A program made the position numbers and the translations under genes. Below are positions 15,879 through 24,539 of a stretch of DNA of 40,339 nucleotides, piece after piece; the first letter of the stretch is position 1; each line of letters begins with the position of its first letter. Under the pieces are notes generated by a model. The model worked only from the letters and a program-made list of their open reading frames with translations. It ran no database searches and was not told the origin of the DNA. Origin of the DNA: Promethearchaeia archaeon (lineage in GTDB: Archaea; Asgardarchaeota; Lokiarchaeia; Sigyniarchaeales; SOKP01); contig JAHQWJ010000046.1 of assembly GCA_029856125.1 (NCBI GenBank), forward strand, positions 1-40,339, read 5' to 3'.

Positions 15879-16517
15879 TTAATCTTTAAGCATTAATTTA
15901 TTAATCCAAAAAGTGATTTTCTCCATTAAATGATTTTTAATTGTCTTTGAAGTTGTATCTTGTTCGTCCATTAAATCGTTCAATGAACTCGCTGTATTTA
16001 ACCGATTAATAACTTGTAAAACTTCGTGTAAAATTCTATGACCGCCTGTAAATTCAAAAATATCCTCCTTAACTTGTTTTAAAATTGGTTTAACGGCAAG
16101 TGGATCGTCAAGAACTTCTAAATTCTCTTTCAAGCCATTCAATTGGTTTAGTATCACTTCTTTTTTGCTTGTTGCTGTTTCGTCCCTATCAACAGAATTT
16201 TCAACTTTTTTTTTTTCCGAAGTAATTTGCCCCATGTTTTTTAGTAAAGATTTAATTAAATCCAATTCATCTTCTAAGACTTTCTGATTTTCTATAACAT
16301 TACTAAGCTGTGGTATCAAACTTTTTATTTCAATGGTAGCTTTGTCCAAACCGCTAATTTTATCCGTTAATTGGGTTATTTTGAGGTTTGTCTGTCCCAT
16401 TTTTGTTATTATGTCTAAACCAAATTTTTCTAATATTGAAGAAAATGAATCCATCTTAGATTGGAACTCTTCAAACGACTTAGATAAATCTTCTATATTC
16501 TTATCCATTGATTCCAC
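15879..16517 (-). CDS. Coiled-coil protein next to GTPase genes, function unknown
   Basis: A 212-residue acidic protein. Residues 1-110 have heptad-like hydrophobic spacing (IEDLSKSFEEFQSKMDSF, then ITQLTDKISGLD) predicting a long coiled coil; the C-terminal half is helical (EVLQVINRLNTASSLNDLM). No enzyme motif. GTG at 16517 has GAGGAG five bases upstream, better than the ATG at 16508. It is divergent from the longin-Arf gene across 181 bases and upstream of a Rab-like gene. Coiled coils are common in GTPase effectors, so an effector or tether role is a guess from position only. Confidence 0.65.
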   Translation of the reverse strand: MESMDKNIEDLSKSFEEFQSKMDSFSSILEKFGLDIITKMGQTNLKITQLTDKISGLDKATIEIKSLIPQLSNVIENQKVLEDELDLIKSLLKNMGQITSEKKKVENSVDRDETATSKKEVILNQLNGLKENLEVLDDPLAVKPILKQVKEDIFEFTGGHRILHEVLQVINRLNTASSLNDLMDEQDTTSKTIKNHLMEKITFWINKLMLKD

Positions 16518-16620
16518 CGTTACTCCTCATACTATTGACTTAGCCAATTATGAAAAGTAAATTTCTCCAGCAAAATTAGGGAGAACATTATATATATATA
16601 TAAGATCAATTTTTTATTCT

Positions 16621-16634
16621 TTTTATATATAAAT
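16621..16634. promoter_or_regulatory. TATA-rich shared promoter region
   Basis: TTTTATATATAAAT, with the TA run at 16589-16602, lies between the divergent coiled-coil and longin-Arf genes and could hold TATA boxes for both directions. Distances to the starts are about 65-80 bases (plus) and 70-85 bases (minus, for the TA run), so 5' leaders would be present. The sequence is simple enough to be only AT-rich spacer. Confidence 0.3.
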
Positions 16635-16698
16635 AATTATACTATAAAAATTTAAATTCAAGTTTTTTGGGCATATTAATTTACCTTACTCAACTTCT

Positions 16699-17592
16699 GT
16701 GATAAGTGTGATTCAATATTTAAACATCTTAACTAAAGACGGTAAGTCATTGTTATTCCGAAATTACGGCAGTTCAGATGTAGATAGAGACTTGTTAGCG
16801 GGTTTTTTGAGCGCTTTTTCGGGATTTATGAAGGAAATTAGTCAAAGCGACATTAAATCGACTGCGACTGATGAATTTAAGTATTATTATACGATTATCG
16901 AGACTATTATTATCGTTGTATGCACGGATTTAGATGACGATGACGCAACAATTAACTCTAAAATAACAACTATTAGGGTTAAGTTCATGGAGAAATTTGG
17001 AGAACTTCTTACAAGTGGTCAATGGAGGGGGAATCGTGCGATTTTTACGAGTTTTGAAAAGGAAATCGATGATGTCATCTTAGGATCTATTAAAGTTTCG
17101 ATTATAGGAGTAGGAGGAGTTGGCAAAACCACACTCTTACACTTAATATGTGGCAAAGATATCGATTTAGAATACATTCCAACGATAAATGTTGATATCA
17201 CTCCTTTTGACGGCGAAGGACTTGATGCTCCTCGTTCAATTGTTCTTTGGGATTTTGCGGGACAATCTAATTTTAGATCCTTATGGAAGAGTTTATTAGA
17301 TAGTACAGATATAGCTCTAATCGTCCTTGATTCAAGCTTTGAAAATGTTAATTACAGTAAAGATATAATTCGAGACATTCTCGATAAACACTACAGGGAT
17401 GTGTTAGTAATAGGTATAGCAAATAAACAAGACATGCCCAATCGATTAACACCCGAGTTTTGCGAAAGAATCCTATCCCAAGCGGAAAGAGAACCCCCGA
17501 TCAAAGTCCATGGAATGGAAGCGATTAATCCTTTATACCGCGAGAAAATTCTTGCAATTTTAAGAGAAGCAATAAATAAGATTATCCATTAG
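16699..17592 (+). CDS. Longin-like domain fused to Arf-like small GTPase
   Basis: A 297-residue two-domain protein. Residues 1-125 form a strand-strand-helix-strand layout (NILTKDGKSLLFRNYG, then DLLAGFLSAFSGFMKEI, then TIIETIIIVVCTD) that suits a longin fold rather than roadblock, which starts with a helix. Residues about 130-297 are a GTPase: GVGGVGKTT (Lys143), YIPTINVD, WDFAGQ (Gln189 present) and ANKQDMPN. The last motif is characteristic of Arf/SRbeta-type GTPases. There is no N-terminal amphipathic helix or myristoylation site; the longin domain takes that place. GTG at 16699 is used as start because no ATG precedes the domain; GTG 16708 is an alternative. A homologous domain is in the membrane protein at 7063. 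In eukaryotes a longin domain of SRalpha binds the Arf-like SRbeta, so an internal longin-GTPase contact is plausible. Confidence 0.88.
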   Translation: MISVIQYLNILTKDGKSLLFRNYGSSDVDRDLLAGFLSAFSGFMKEISQSDIKSTATDEFKYYYTIIETIIIVVCTDLDDDDATINSKITTIRVKFMEKFGELLTSGQWRGNRAIFTSFEKEIDDVILGSIKVSIIGVGGVGKTTLLHLICGKDIDLEYIPTINVDITPFDGEGLDAPRSIVLWDFAGQSNFRSLWKSLLDSTDIALIVLDSSFENVNYSKDIIRDILDKHYRDVLVIGIANKQDMPNRLTPEFCERILSQAEREPPIKVHGMEAINPLYREKILAILREAINKIIH

Positions 17593-17679
17593 TTTTGAAC
17601 TAACTATTAAATTTATAGTTAAAACATAAAAAATTAATTGATTTTAGAATTATTAAATATTATCTGACTTTCTTATGTT

Positions 17680-19443
17680 GTGATAGTGATAGAATTGCTT
17701 GAATTTGAGTTAGAAGAATTTTCCCTCATTGATCGTGGTAAATATAAAACTTTAAGGCTAGAGGAATTAACGGAAGAAGAGAGGTATCTTGTAGATCCAA
17801 TTGTTGCCCCAACATCAGGTTTGCGGATTGAGATACTTGACAAACAAAAAAGAGCCGGTTCAGAGAAATATGTTTTAACTAAGCGAAAGCTGTTCCTATT
17901 TCTTCGCGTTTTTAAAGCTATTAGTCAAAAATACAAAGAGATGAAGGATGGTAATAATCTCAAAATATTAATTGTAACGGATAACCGCCCAACTAAAAGT
18001 ATTCTATTAGAATATTGTTCTCAAATTTTTGCTTACGATGGATACGATATTTTTCACCAGAAAGACATTCCCGGAGAATCGAAGGCGTCTGCTCCGTATG
18101 GCGCAGCATCGGTTGGCTTAATTAAGGATGTTAATTTAGTAATTGTATTAACTGCTTCTCATAATGAACTGTCTTGGAATGGAGTAAAGTTTTACATCGA
18201 TTATCCGATGCCTATGTCGGGTGATTTATTCAAAGAAATTTCTAACAGAGCGATAATGCTCAAGGAAATAAATCTCGATCCTTTTTACCAGCCTATTAAA
18301 ATCGATGCTGAACAGATAAATAACGATTACGTTATAAGTTTGTTAAATGATGTTTTGGAACTTAAAAGCTTAATAGGTTTAAAAATCATTATTTGGCCAT
18401 ATCTAGGAAAAGCCAGAGGGATTGTTAATCTTTTTAAACGCTTAGGTGCAGATGTGGTGCTGATTAACGAAGAAATCAATCCTCCTAACCCTATAAAGGT
18501 AGTTCGAGAGGAAAAATTGAAGCAAGTAATGGAAAAAGAAGCTTCAAATATTGCCCTACTTTTAGACGCAGATCGAGATAGAATTGCGTTGTATGTAAAA
18601 CAGAATGGTAAATATTGTTATTACATTCCAAATGAGATATATTCTGCCTTACATAATATTTTAGCTTATAATTATCATAAAAAGATCATCAACGTGAGGA
18701 CTATTCCAAGCGATTTAAGAGGAGATGAGACGAGTTTTATAAATATTTTGACTGGTGTAGGTTATAAACATTTAGGAGTAATTATGTACTTTCTATTAGG
18801 AATGGAAGTAGATCAGTCAAAAGTTGATAAAGCAATCCTCTATTATGAAGACGAGAACAAAGCATTGGTGAAAATTAATAAGGCTGACCCATTAAGAAAA
18901 AGACTAACTGAACTTATTGAAAAAGATAAGAAACATGACGAGAGTTTTTTAATAGTGATGTGGGAAGAATCAGGAGGACATACCATTAATTTATTGAATC
19001 CTGCGAAAAAAGATAACTTGGGGCATTTCGTTTTTGATTCTAAGTTTCAAATAATTGCGGATAAATACCCCGTACCTGCTTTAGTTTTAATAACAGAACT
19101 AATTGCAAGAGGGCATGAAATATCAAAATCAATTGACTGGTCGATTAAAGGGATAAATCGAACTATACCTGCTATAGACGAGCAAAAGATTAAGATTATG
19201 AATAATTTTATGAAAAATGACAAGAACTCTCTCACAATTAATGAAAAAGAGTATATAGTGAGCGCTTTATCTGATAATTCCAAAAATGTAGATATCTACC
19301 GGCTTAAAAGTGCCGATTCTACGCTGTATTTTAGACCAAGCGGCACAGGTCCAGAAGTAAGGTTTTATATTTTTGGTAAACGTGAAACTCACTTAGAAGA
19401 ATTAAAAACAGTGCAAGATTATATAAAAATGCAATATTCATAA
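17680..19443 (+). CDS. Divergent phosphohexomutase (phosphoglucomutase/phosphomannomutase family)
   Basis: A 587-residue protein, longer than the usual 450-550, with the four family signatures in order but altered: TASHNE at 158-163 (usually TASHNP, the phosphoserine loop), DADRDR at 296-301 (usually DGDxDR, metal site), WEESGGH at 428-434 (sugar-binding GEESGH) and RPSGTGPEVR at 552-561 (usually SGTEPxxR, phosphate site). The catalytic Ser160 and the metal Asp residues remain. The family moves phosphate between C1 and C6 of hexoses or between positions of related sugars. The substrate may differ from standard glucose/mannose phosphates. GTG start, as no ATG opens the frame early. It follows the longin-Arf gene by 87 bases and precedes acetoacetyl-CoA synthetase by 53. 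Confidence 0.82.
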   Translation: MIVIELLEFELEEFSLIDRGKYKTLRLEELTEEERYLVDPIVAPTSGLRIEILDKQKRAGSEKYVLTKRKLFLFLRVFKAISQKYKEMKDGNNLKILIVTDNRPTKSILLEYCSQIFAYDGYDIFHQKDIPGESKASAPYGAASVGLIKDVNLVIVLTASHNELSWNGVKFYIDYPMPMSGDLFKEISNRAIMLKEINLDPFYQPIKIDAEQINNDYVISLLNDVLELKSLIGLKIIIWPYLGKARGIVNLFKRLGADVVLINEEINPPNPIKVVREEKLKQVMEKEASNIALLLDADRDRIALYVKQNGKYCYYIPNEIYSALHNILAYNYHKKIINVRTIPSDLRGDETSFINILTGVGYKHLGVIMYFLLGMEVDQSKVDKAILYYEDENKALVKINKADPLRKRLTELIEKDKKHDESFLIVMWEESGGHTINLLNPAKKDNLGHFVFDSKFQIIADKYPVPALVLITELIARGHEISKSIDWSIKGINRTIPAIDEQKIKIMNNFMKNDKNSLTINEKEYIVSALSDNSKNVDIYRLKSADSTLYFRPSGTGPEVRFYIFGKRETHLEELKTVQDYIKMQYS

Positions 19444-19496
19444 GACTCGAAAAGTCAATTTAAAATTTAAAATCTAAAATCTTAAGTGTAAAAATT

Positions 19497-21485
19497 ATGA
19501 AAGACGGTCGAAAAAAGTTATGGGAGCCCTCTGCAGAATGGATAAAGAATGCTAATATAACGCGTTTTATAGAGTTTGTTAATAGAGAATACGGACAGAA
19601 TGTAAAAGGGGGAAAGGACCTATACAAGTTTTCTGTAGAAAAAATAGAAGATTTCTGGGATGCTATGTGGAAATTTTCTGATATAATCGCATCTAAACCA
19701 TATGATAAAGTAGTGGAAGATTTAAGCGTTTTTCCCGGCACTAAATGGTTTCCTGGCGCTCGGTTAAACTTCGCTGAAAATTTATTAAAGTATAAAGACG
19801 ATCAATTAGCTTTCGTATTTCAAGGCGAGTCTAAAGTAACCAAACAAATGACGTACTCAGAGTTGAACAAAACAGTTGCTCGATTAGCAAAATCTCTTAA
19901 AGAATTGGGTGTTAGTGTAGGAGATCGAGTTGTTTCTTATATGCCAAATTTAATTGAAACCCCTATTGCCATGTTAGCGGCAACAGCGATTGGAGCTACA
20001 TGGGCGTCGTGCGGGGCTGAATTACAACCTAACGCCGTTATAGATAGATTTGGACAAATCGAGCCAAAAGTCTTGTTTACTGTAGATGGTTACTTTTATA
20101 GAGATAAAGAGTTTAACATAATCGAAAATGCTAAGGCTGTAGTTGAGGTTATTCCCTCTATCGAAAAAGTTATCGTTGTATCTTATATTTCTCAAGATAA
20201 ACCAGATATCAGTACTATTTCTAACGCTATCCATTGGGATGACTTTCTATCCAAAGATGAGGATATTTCTTTAGAATTTGAGCAATTACCCTTTGACCAT
20301 CCCCTATATGTTATGTTCTCCTCTGGAACAACGGGAGCACCAAAGTGTCTTGTTCAAAGTTCTGGTGGCGTACTAATCAATCATTTAAAGGAGCTAATCC
20401 TCTCAACTGATTGTAAAAGGAGCGATGTTCTCAATTATGTCACAGCTCCTTCTTGGATGATGTGGAATTGGCTCATTAGTGGACTAGCAGTAGGGTGTAC
20501 AATATTTTTATACGATGGTAATCCTCTTTACCCCGATCCATTGAGATTTTTTGAATTAATAGAAAAACATAAAATATCTATTTTTGGTACTAGTGCCGCG
20601 TATATTCATTATTTAATGGGACTTGGTGTTAAACCTGCCGAGAAATATGATTTAAGCTCGTTAAGAGAAATTTCGCAAACAGCGTCAACGCTTTCCCCAG
20701 AAGGATTTGAGTATGTTTATAGAGAAATTAAAAAGGATCTCTTTTTTAATTCGATTAGTGGAGGAACTGATATTAATGGTTGTTTTGCTGGGGCTATTCC
20801 AATTCTACCAGTTTATTCCGGTGAATTACAAGGTCGAGCATTAGCAATGAAAGTTGAGTCTTATTCAGGAAAAGCCGAACCAATTGAAGATGAACAAGCA
20901 GAACTTGTGTGTGAAGCTCCATCACCATCGATGCCGATTTACTTTTGGGGTGACGACGATAACATGACAAAATACAAAGCAGCTTATTTTGGTTATTACC
21001 AAGACGTAGGAAAAACGGTCTGGAGACATGGCGATTACATTGTAATTCATAGCGATACTGGCGGCATAACATTCTGGGGTCGATCAGACGCGGTTTTAAA
21101 GCCTTCCGGTGTTAGAATTGGTACCGCAGAGATTTATAATGTGGTTGAACAACTTCCTGAAATAGCAGATAGTCTTGTTATCGGGCAGAAATACTCCGGC
21201 GATATCCGAATAATTATGTTCGTTCTCTTGAATGAGGGCTACGAATTAACAGACGAGTTAAAAGCCAAGATTAAGCAAACTTTGCGAGAAAAAACCTCTC
21301 CTCGACATGTTCCAAAATTAATTTTTCAAACACCTCCAGACGGCATTCCTTACACATTCAGTAATAAAAAGGTTGAAATTGCTGTTACAAAAATTATTCA
21401 TGGTATGTCCGTAGCTAATCGCGGAGCTCTTAGAAATCCAGATTCACTCGATTTCTATGAAAAAATCAAAGAAGAACTAAAATAA
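19497..21485 (+). CDS. Acetoacetyl-CoA synthetase
   Basis: A 662-residue ANL-superfamily ligase of normal length. The N-terminus has the acetoacetate-CoA ligase pattern (FPGARLNFAENLL, then IDRFGQIEPKVLFTVDGY). ATP motifs are FSSGTTGAPK and ISGGTDI; the C-terminal catalytic Lys is in FSNKKVEIAV. It should activate acetoacetate to acetoacetyl-CoA using ATP (EC 6.2.1.16), which links with the acyl-CoA dehydrogenase, hydroxyacyl-CoA dehydrogenase and hydratase genes elsewhere in the window. ATG start with a TATA-poor upstream gap of 53 bases after the mutase gene, so read-through is possible. A related short-chain acid is a possible alternative substrate. Confidence 0.88.
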   Translation: MKDGRKKLWEPSAEWIKNANITRFIEFVNREYGQNVKGGKDLYKFSVEKIEDFWDAMWKFSDIIASKPYDKVVEDLSVFPGTKWFPGARLNFAENLLKYKDDQLAFVFQGESKVTKQMTYSELNKTVARLAKSLKELGVSVGDRVVSYMPNLIETPIAMLAATAIGATWASCGAELQPNAVIDRFGQIEPKVLFTVDGYFYRDKEFNIIENAKAVVEVIPSIEKVIVVSYISQDKPDISTISNAIHWDDFLSKDEDISLEFEQLPFDHPLYVMFSSGTTGAPKCLVQSSGGVLINHLKELILSTDCKRSDVLNYVTAPSWMMWNWLISGLAVGCTIFLYDGNPLYPDPLRFFELIEKHKISIFGTSAAYIHYLMGLGVKPAEKYDLSSLREISQTASTLSPEGFEYVYREIKKDLFFNSISGGTDINGCFAGAIPILPVYSGELQGRALAMKVESYSGKAEPIEDEQAELVCEAPSPSMPIYFWGDDDNMTKYKAAYFGYYQDVGKTVWRHGDYIVIHSDTGGITFWGRSDAVLKPSGVRIGTAEIYNVVEQLPEIADSLVIGQKYSGDIRIIMFVLLNEGYELTDELKAKIKQTLREKTSPRHVPKLIFQTPPDGIPYTFSNKKVEIAVTKIIHGMSVANRGALRNPDSLDFYEKIKEELK

Positions 21486-21523
21486 AAAACTGTTCTAATT
21501 CTTTTTGATTTCTTTTTTTACTT

Positions 21524-22795
21524 TTAATAATAGGTATCAGGATATGAAATTTCTTTAGGAAATAAAACATCAATTAATTCTCGTGATTCATGTTTCACTT
21601 TGGCATCCTTCATAATATATTTTATCTCTTTAAAACTCCGGTCTCCTAAAATTAATTTGAACAAAATTGATCCTGGTAATTTAAGATCACAAGATAGTTC
21701 CTTTGGATATCCTTTTTCCATTTTAATAGTAGAAATTTGCCCATTATTAAAAGATAAGATAATGGTTGCTTTGTAATTACTTATTTTTAAGTCTTGAATT
21801 ACACCTTGGAAATTTGAATTATGAATTCTATTTTCTAATATTGGTTTTAATTTATCTAAATAAGTTTTTAAATTTGGAACCTTTACTTGCCAACCATAAG
21901 TGTCATACGTTGTTCCTCCAAGTTCACCAATAAGATTCGCTAAATCTGTATCCTCCCTAATAGCCAAGTTAACTTGATCTGGATTATCAACACTCACGAT
22001 TTCTTTAATATATTGAAGTATCTTTATTCCACATTCGCGATTTATATGTGATGTTTTTATATCGTATCCTAAATTATCATAAGTCTTTCCGAATGTGAAA
22101 TATGTTATCGATTTTCCACTCGTCTCAATTATATATGTTGAAGCTTTAAATTCGTTGTAATGGTCATTAAAGAATTTAGAGATGTAGCAATCCTTATCAT
22201 AAATATTTGATATAAAGAAATCACCGTAATATTGGTGATATTTGCTTACAATAAAATCAATATCATCTAAGTCTGCTTTTCTAATCTTTAAATATTCCAG
22301 ATTGTCTAAAGGGATCTTTGTTGGTGATAAAAACATTCTGTGATCAAGAGGTATAGCAAATTCATAGCCTAATTTTCGATAATAATAAGGGATACCTCTT
22401 ATGACAGAAATAATATATCCTTTTTCTGCCATAATACTTTCATATAGTTTATTTAACTCAACAATTAATTCTTTCCCACGGTATTTTTCTAATGTCCCAA
22501 CAAATCCCATTTCGCACACGGGAATAATAGTAGTCCCAAATCTCCATACTAAAGGCATTAAACTAATACTTGATATAATTTTATTTGAATTTGAATCCTT
22601 TATATATAGGAATAGTACGTCCTCTTTCCTTGGATGGTTTAAAAATATATGATTAAGATAAGCTCTTACTGATTCACCATGTACGTTAACATTTAATTCT
22701 AAAATTTGCTGTAATTCTTCCTTCTTACTATTCTCAGCAATATGAATCGAAAAATGTTGATTTAAATTCCTCTGATATCCTTTTACAAGTTCCAT
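21524..22795 (-). CDS. GNAT acetyltransferase with SCP2-like C-terminus (Eis-like)
   Basis: A 423-residue protein. Residues about 1-150 form a GNAT domain, with the acetyl-CoA-binding strand-loop in CEMGFVGTLEKYRGKELI and YYYRKLGYEF. A central acetyltransferase-like part follows, and residues about 330-415 look like an SCP2-type domain (ATIILSFNNGQISTIKME, then SCDLKLPGSILFKLILG). This three-part layout is that of Eis-like N-acetyltransferases, which acetylate amines of varied substrates. The substrate is not known. It follows katA on the same strand, but a T-rich stretch and an inverted repeat (22802-22827) separate them, so it probably has its own promoter. Confidence 0.75.
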   Translation of the reverse strand: MELVKGYQRNLNQHFSIHIAENSKKEELQQILELNVNVHGESVRAYLNHIFLNHPRKEDVLFLYIKDSNSNKIISSISLMPLVWRFGTTIIPVCEMGFVGTLEKYRGKELIVELNKLYESIMAEKGYIISVIRGIPYYYRKLGYEFAIPLDHRMFLSPTKIPLDNLEYLKIRKADLDDIDFIVSKYHQYYGDFFISNIYDKDCYISKFFNDHYNEFKASTYIIETSGKSITYFTFGKTYDNLGYDIKTSHINRECGIKILQYIKEIVSVDNPDQVNLAIREDTDLANLIGELGGTTYDTYGWQVKVPNLKTYLDKLKPILENRIHNSNFQGVIQDLKISNYKATIILSFNNGQISTIKMEKGYPKELSCDLKLPGSILFKLILGDRSFKEIKYIMKDAKVKHESRELIDVLFPKEISYPDTYY

Positions 22796-22801
22796 TTCAG
22801 A

Positions 22802-22827
22802 TTTCTAAATGATATCAAATTTAGAAA
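22802..22827. promoter_or_regulatory. 26-bp inverted repeat just upstream of the Eis-like gene
   Basis: TTTCTAAAT and ATTTAGAAA flank GATATCAA (9-8-9, perfect arms), 7-32 bases before the start codon. This place overlaps where a TATA box or the start of the mRNA would lie, so it suits a repressor site or a leader hairpin. Confidence 0.45.
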
Positions 22828-22860
22828 CTTTATGGAAATTAATGTCTATTTTTAAGTTAA

Positions 22861-22878
22861 AAATAAAAAAAAAGTTTT
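22861..22878 (-). terminator. T-rich terminator after katA
   Basis: On the minus strand the sequence just past the katA stop is an uninterrupted run rich in T (complement of the A-run in 22861-22878). Archaeal transcripts usually end at such T-runs without a hairpin. Confidence 0.4.
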
Positions 22879-22891
22879 AAAAATAATTATA

Positions 22892-24337
22892 TTAAAGTCC
22901 TAATCCAGTTTTAATTCTATCGCCCCAGTTCGGATCAGCTTTATAAAAATGTTTAAGCATTCGTTCTTGAATGAACTTGGGAACTGTTATTAAACTACCA
23001 ACAATGTTTTTTACAAGGCGATCTTGCTCGTCTGAAGGCAATATTCTGTAGAGATTACCAGGTTGGACAAAATCATCATCAGTTGTAGGTTGGTCATAAG
23101 CATCTGCATCACCAGAAATTTTTAAGGGTGGTTCTTTAAAAGACGGGTCTTGTTTGGGTCCACCAAAACTGTTTGGTTCGTAAACTACTGAACCTCCATA
23201 ATTACCGTCAAATCGCATGTGACCATCGCGATGGTAATTATTTACCATTGCTTTTGATTTATTTACTGGTAGGCTTTGATAATTAACGCCAAGTCGGTAT
23301 CTATGAGCATCAGCGTAAGAGAACGTTCTTGCTTGTAGCATTTTATCCGGTGAAAATGAAATTCCCGGAACTTTATTAGAAGGATCAAATGCTGCTTGTT
23401 CTACTTCTGCGAAATAATTTTTAGGATTTCGATTAAGTTCCATTATCCCTACTTTAATTAGGGGGTAATCTTTATGAGGCCAAACTTTAGTCATATCAAA
23501 TGGGTTCCATCGATAAGATTCAGCTTCGAGTTCAGGCATGATCTGTACGGATAATTCCCATTTTGGGAAATCACCCTTTTCAATTGTTTCATAAAGATCA
23601 CGGGTTGTCCAGTCAGGATCTTTACCAGCTAATTCATCTGCTTCTTCTTGCATAAAGTTTTTAATGCCCTGCATTGTTTTAAAGTGGAATTTCACCCAAA
23701 AACGCTCATCGTTAGCATTCAGAAAACTGTAAGTATGGCTCCCATAACCGTTCATATGGGGATATCCCCTTGGTATACCTCGATCGGAAAATAGTATTGT
23801 CACTTGATGCAAAGTTTCAGGGACTAAGGACCAAAAATCCCACCACATTGTCTGAGATTTTAAGTTTGTATGTGGTTCGCGCTTTTGTGTATGGATAAAA
23901 TCGCTGAATTTCGAGGGATCTCTTATAAAAAATACAGGAGTATTATTACCAACTAAATCCCAATTACCCTCATCTGTATAAAACTTTATTGCAAAGCCTC
24001 TAACATCTCTTACCGTATCTGCAGAACCTCTTTCACCAGCAACTGTTGAAATTCGAACGAATAACTCTGTTTTTTTCCCAACTTCAGAGAAGATTTTAGC
24101 TTTAGTAAATTTGGTAATATTATCGGTCACTGTAAAAGTACCGTATGCTCCAGCACCTTTGGCGTGAACTACTCGCTCAGGAATACGCTCTCTATTAAAG
24201 TGTGCCATTTTTTCGAATAAATGGACATCTTGCATGAGTAATGGTCCTCTTTCACCAGCAGATAGTGAGTTCTGATTGTCCGGTACTGGAGCTCCTCCTT
24301 GTGTTGTTAATACTTTTGGTTTTTCTTTTTTTTCCAT
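22892..24337 (-). CDS. katA: Monofunctional haem catalase
   Basis: A 481-residue catalase of the small-subunit clade. Catalytic His58 lies in [12 protein letters not shown], Asn131 in [14 protein letters not shown], and the haem-ligand Tyr in [14 protein letters not shown]. It turns hydrogen peroxide into water and oxygen. There is no C-terminal flavodoxin-like domain and no signal peptide, so it is cytoplasmic. It is divergent from a PerR/Fur gene, which suggests peroxide control; a palindrome and a TATA-like box lie between (see those entries). AGAGATGA upstream of the ATG may be the ribosome site. The strong similarity to bacterial catalases suggests acquisition by transfer, not provable here. 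Confidence 0.96.
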   Translation of the reverse strand: MEKKEKPKVLTTQGGAPVPDNQNSLSAGERGPLLMQDVHLFEKMAHFNRERIPERVVHAKGAGAYGTFTVTDNITKFTKAKIFSEVGKKTELFVRISTVAGERGSADTVRDVRGFAIKFYTDEGNWDLVGNNTPVFFIRDPSKFSDFIHTQKREPHTNLKSQTMWWDFWSLVPETLHQVTILFSDRGIPRGYPHMNGYGSHTYSFLNANDERFWVKFHFKTMQGIKNFMQEEADELAGKDPDWTTRDLYETIEKGDFPKWELSVQIMPELEAESYRWNPFDMTKVWPHKDYPLIKVGIMELNRNPKNYFAEVEQAAFDPSNKVPGISFSPDKMLQARTFSYADAHRYRLGVNYQSLPVNKSKAMVNNYHRDGHMRFDGNYGGSVVYEPNSFGGPKQDPSFKEPPLKISGDADAYDQPTTDDDFVQPGNLYRILPSDEQDRLVKNIVGSLITVPKFIQERMLKHFYKADPNWGDRIKTGLGL

Positions 24338-24371
24338 TAGAATTCATCTCTTTTTATGTTTAAATCATTTC

Positions 24372-24396
24372 TTTACAATACTGTAAAATATTTAAA
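24372..24396 (-). promoter_or_regulatory. Candidate katA promoter with overlapping inverted repeat
   Basis: On the minus strand TTTAAATATT (24387-24396) is a TATA-like box about 50 bases before the katA ATG, giving a leader of about 25 bases. It abuts a 6-4-6 inverted repeat, TTTACA and TGTAAA, at 24372-24387, where a bound repressor would block polymerase. Confidence 0.4.
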
Positions 24397-24415
24397 AATT
24401 GGTGGTTAATTTATA

Positions 24416-24436
24416 ATATAAGAATTATTCTTATAT
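24416..24436. promoter_or_regulatory. 21-bp palindrome, candidate PerR/Fur operator
   Basis: Two 10-base arms (ATATAAGAAT and ATTCTTATAT) flank one T, a perfect inverted repeat in the katA-perR gap. Its 15-base core TAAGAATTATTCTTA has the 7-1-7 form of the bacterial PerR box TTATAATnATTATAA and matches it at 10 of 14 defined places. It lies about 20 bases upstream of the katA TATA-like box. Confidence 0.6.
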
Positions 24437-24539
24437 AATAGATATTATCAAATAGTAATCATTATTAATATAGCTTATGTTTTATTTTAATAACATTTTA
24501 AACTATAAATCTACTCATCATAATTACTTGGTGGCTTAA

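Noticed and set aside
16587..16602. TA run as a microsatellite or insertion target
   Set aside because: A simple AT-rich run between divergent genes; no flanking duplication or mobile-element sign.
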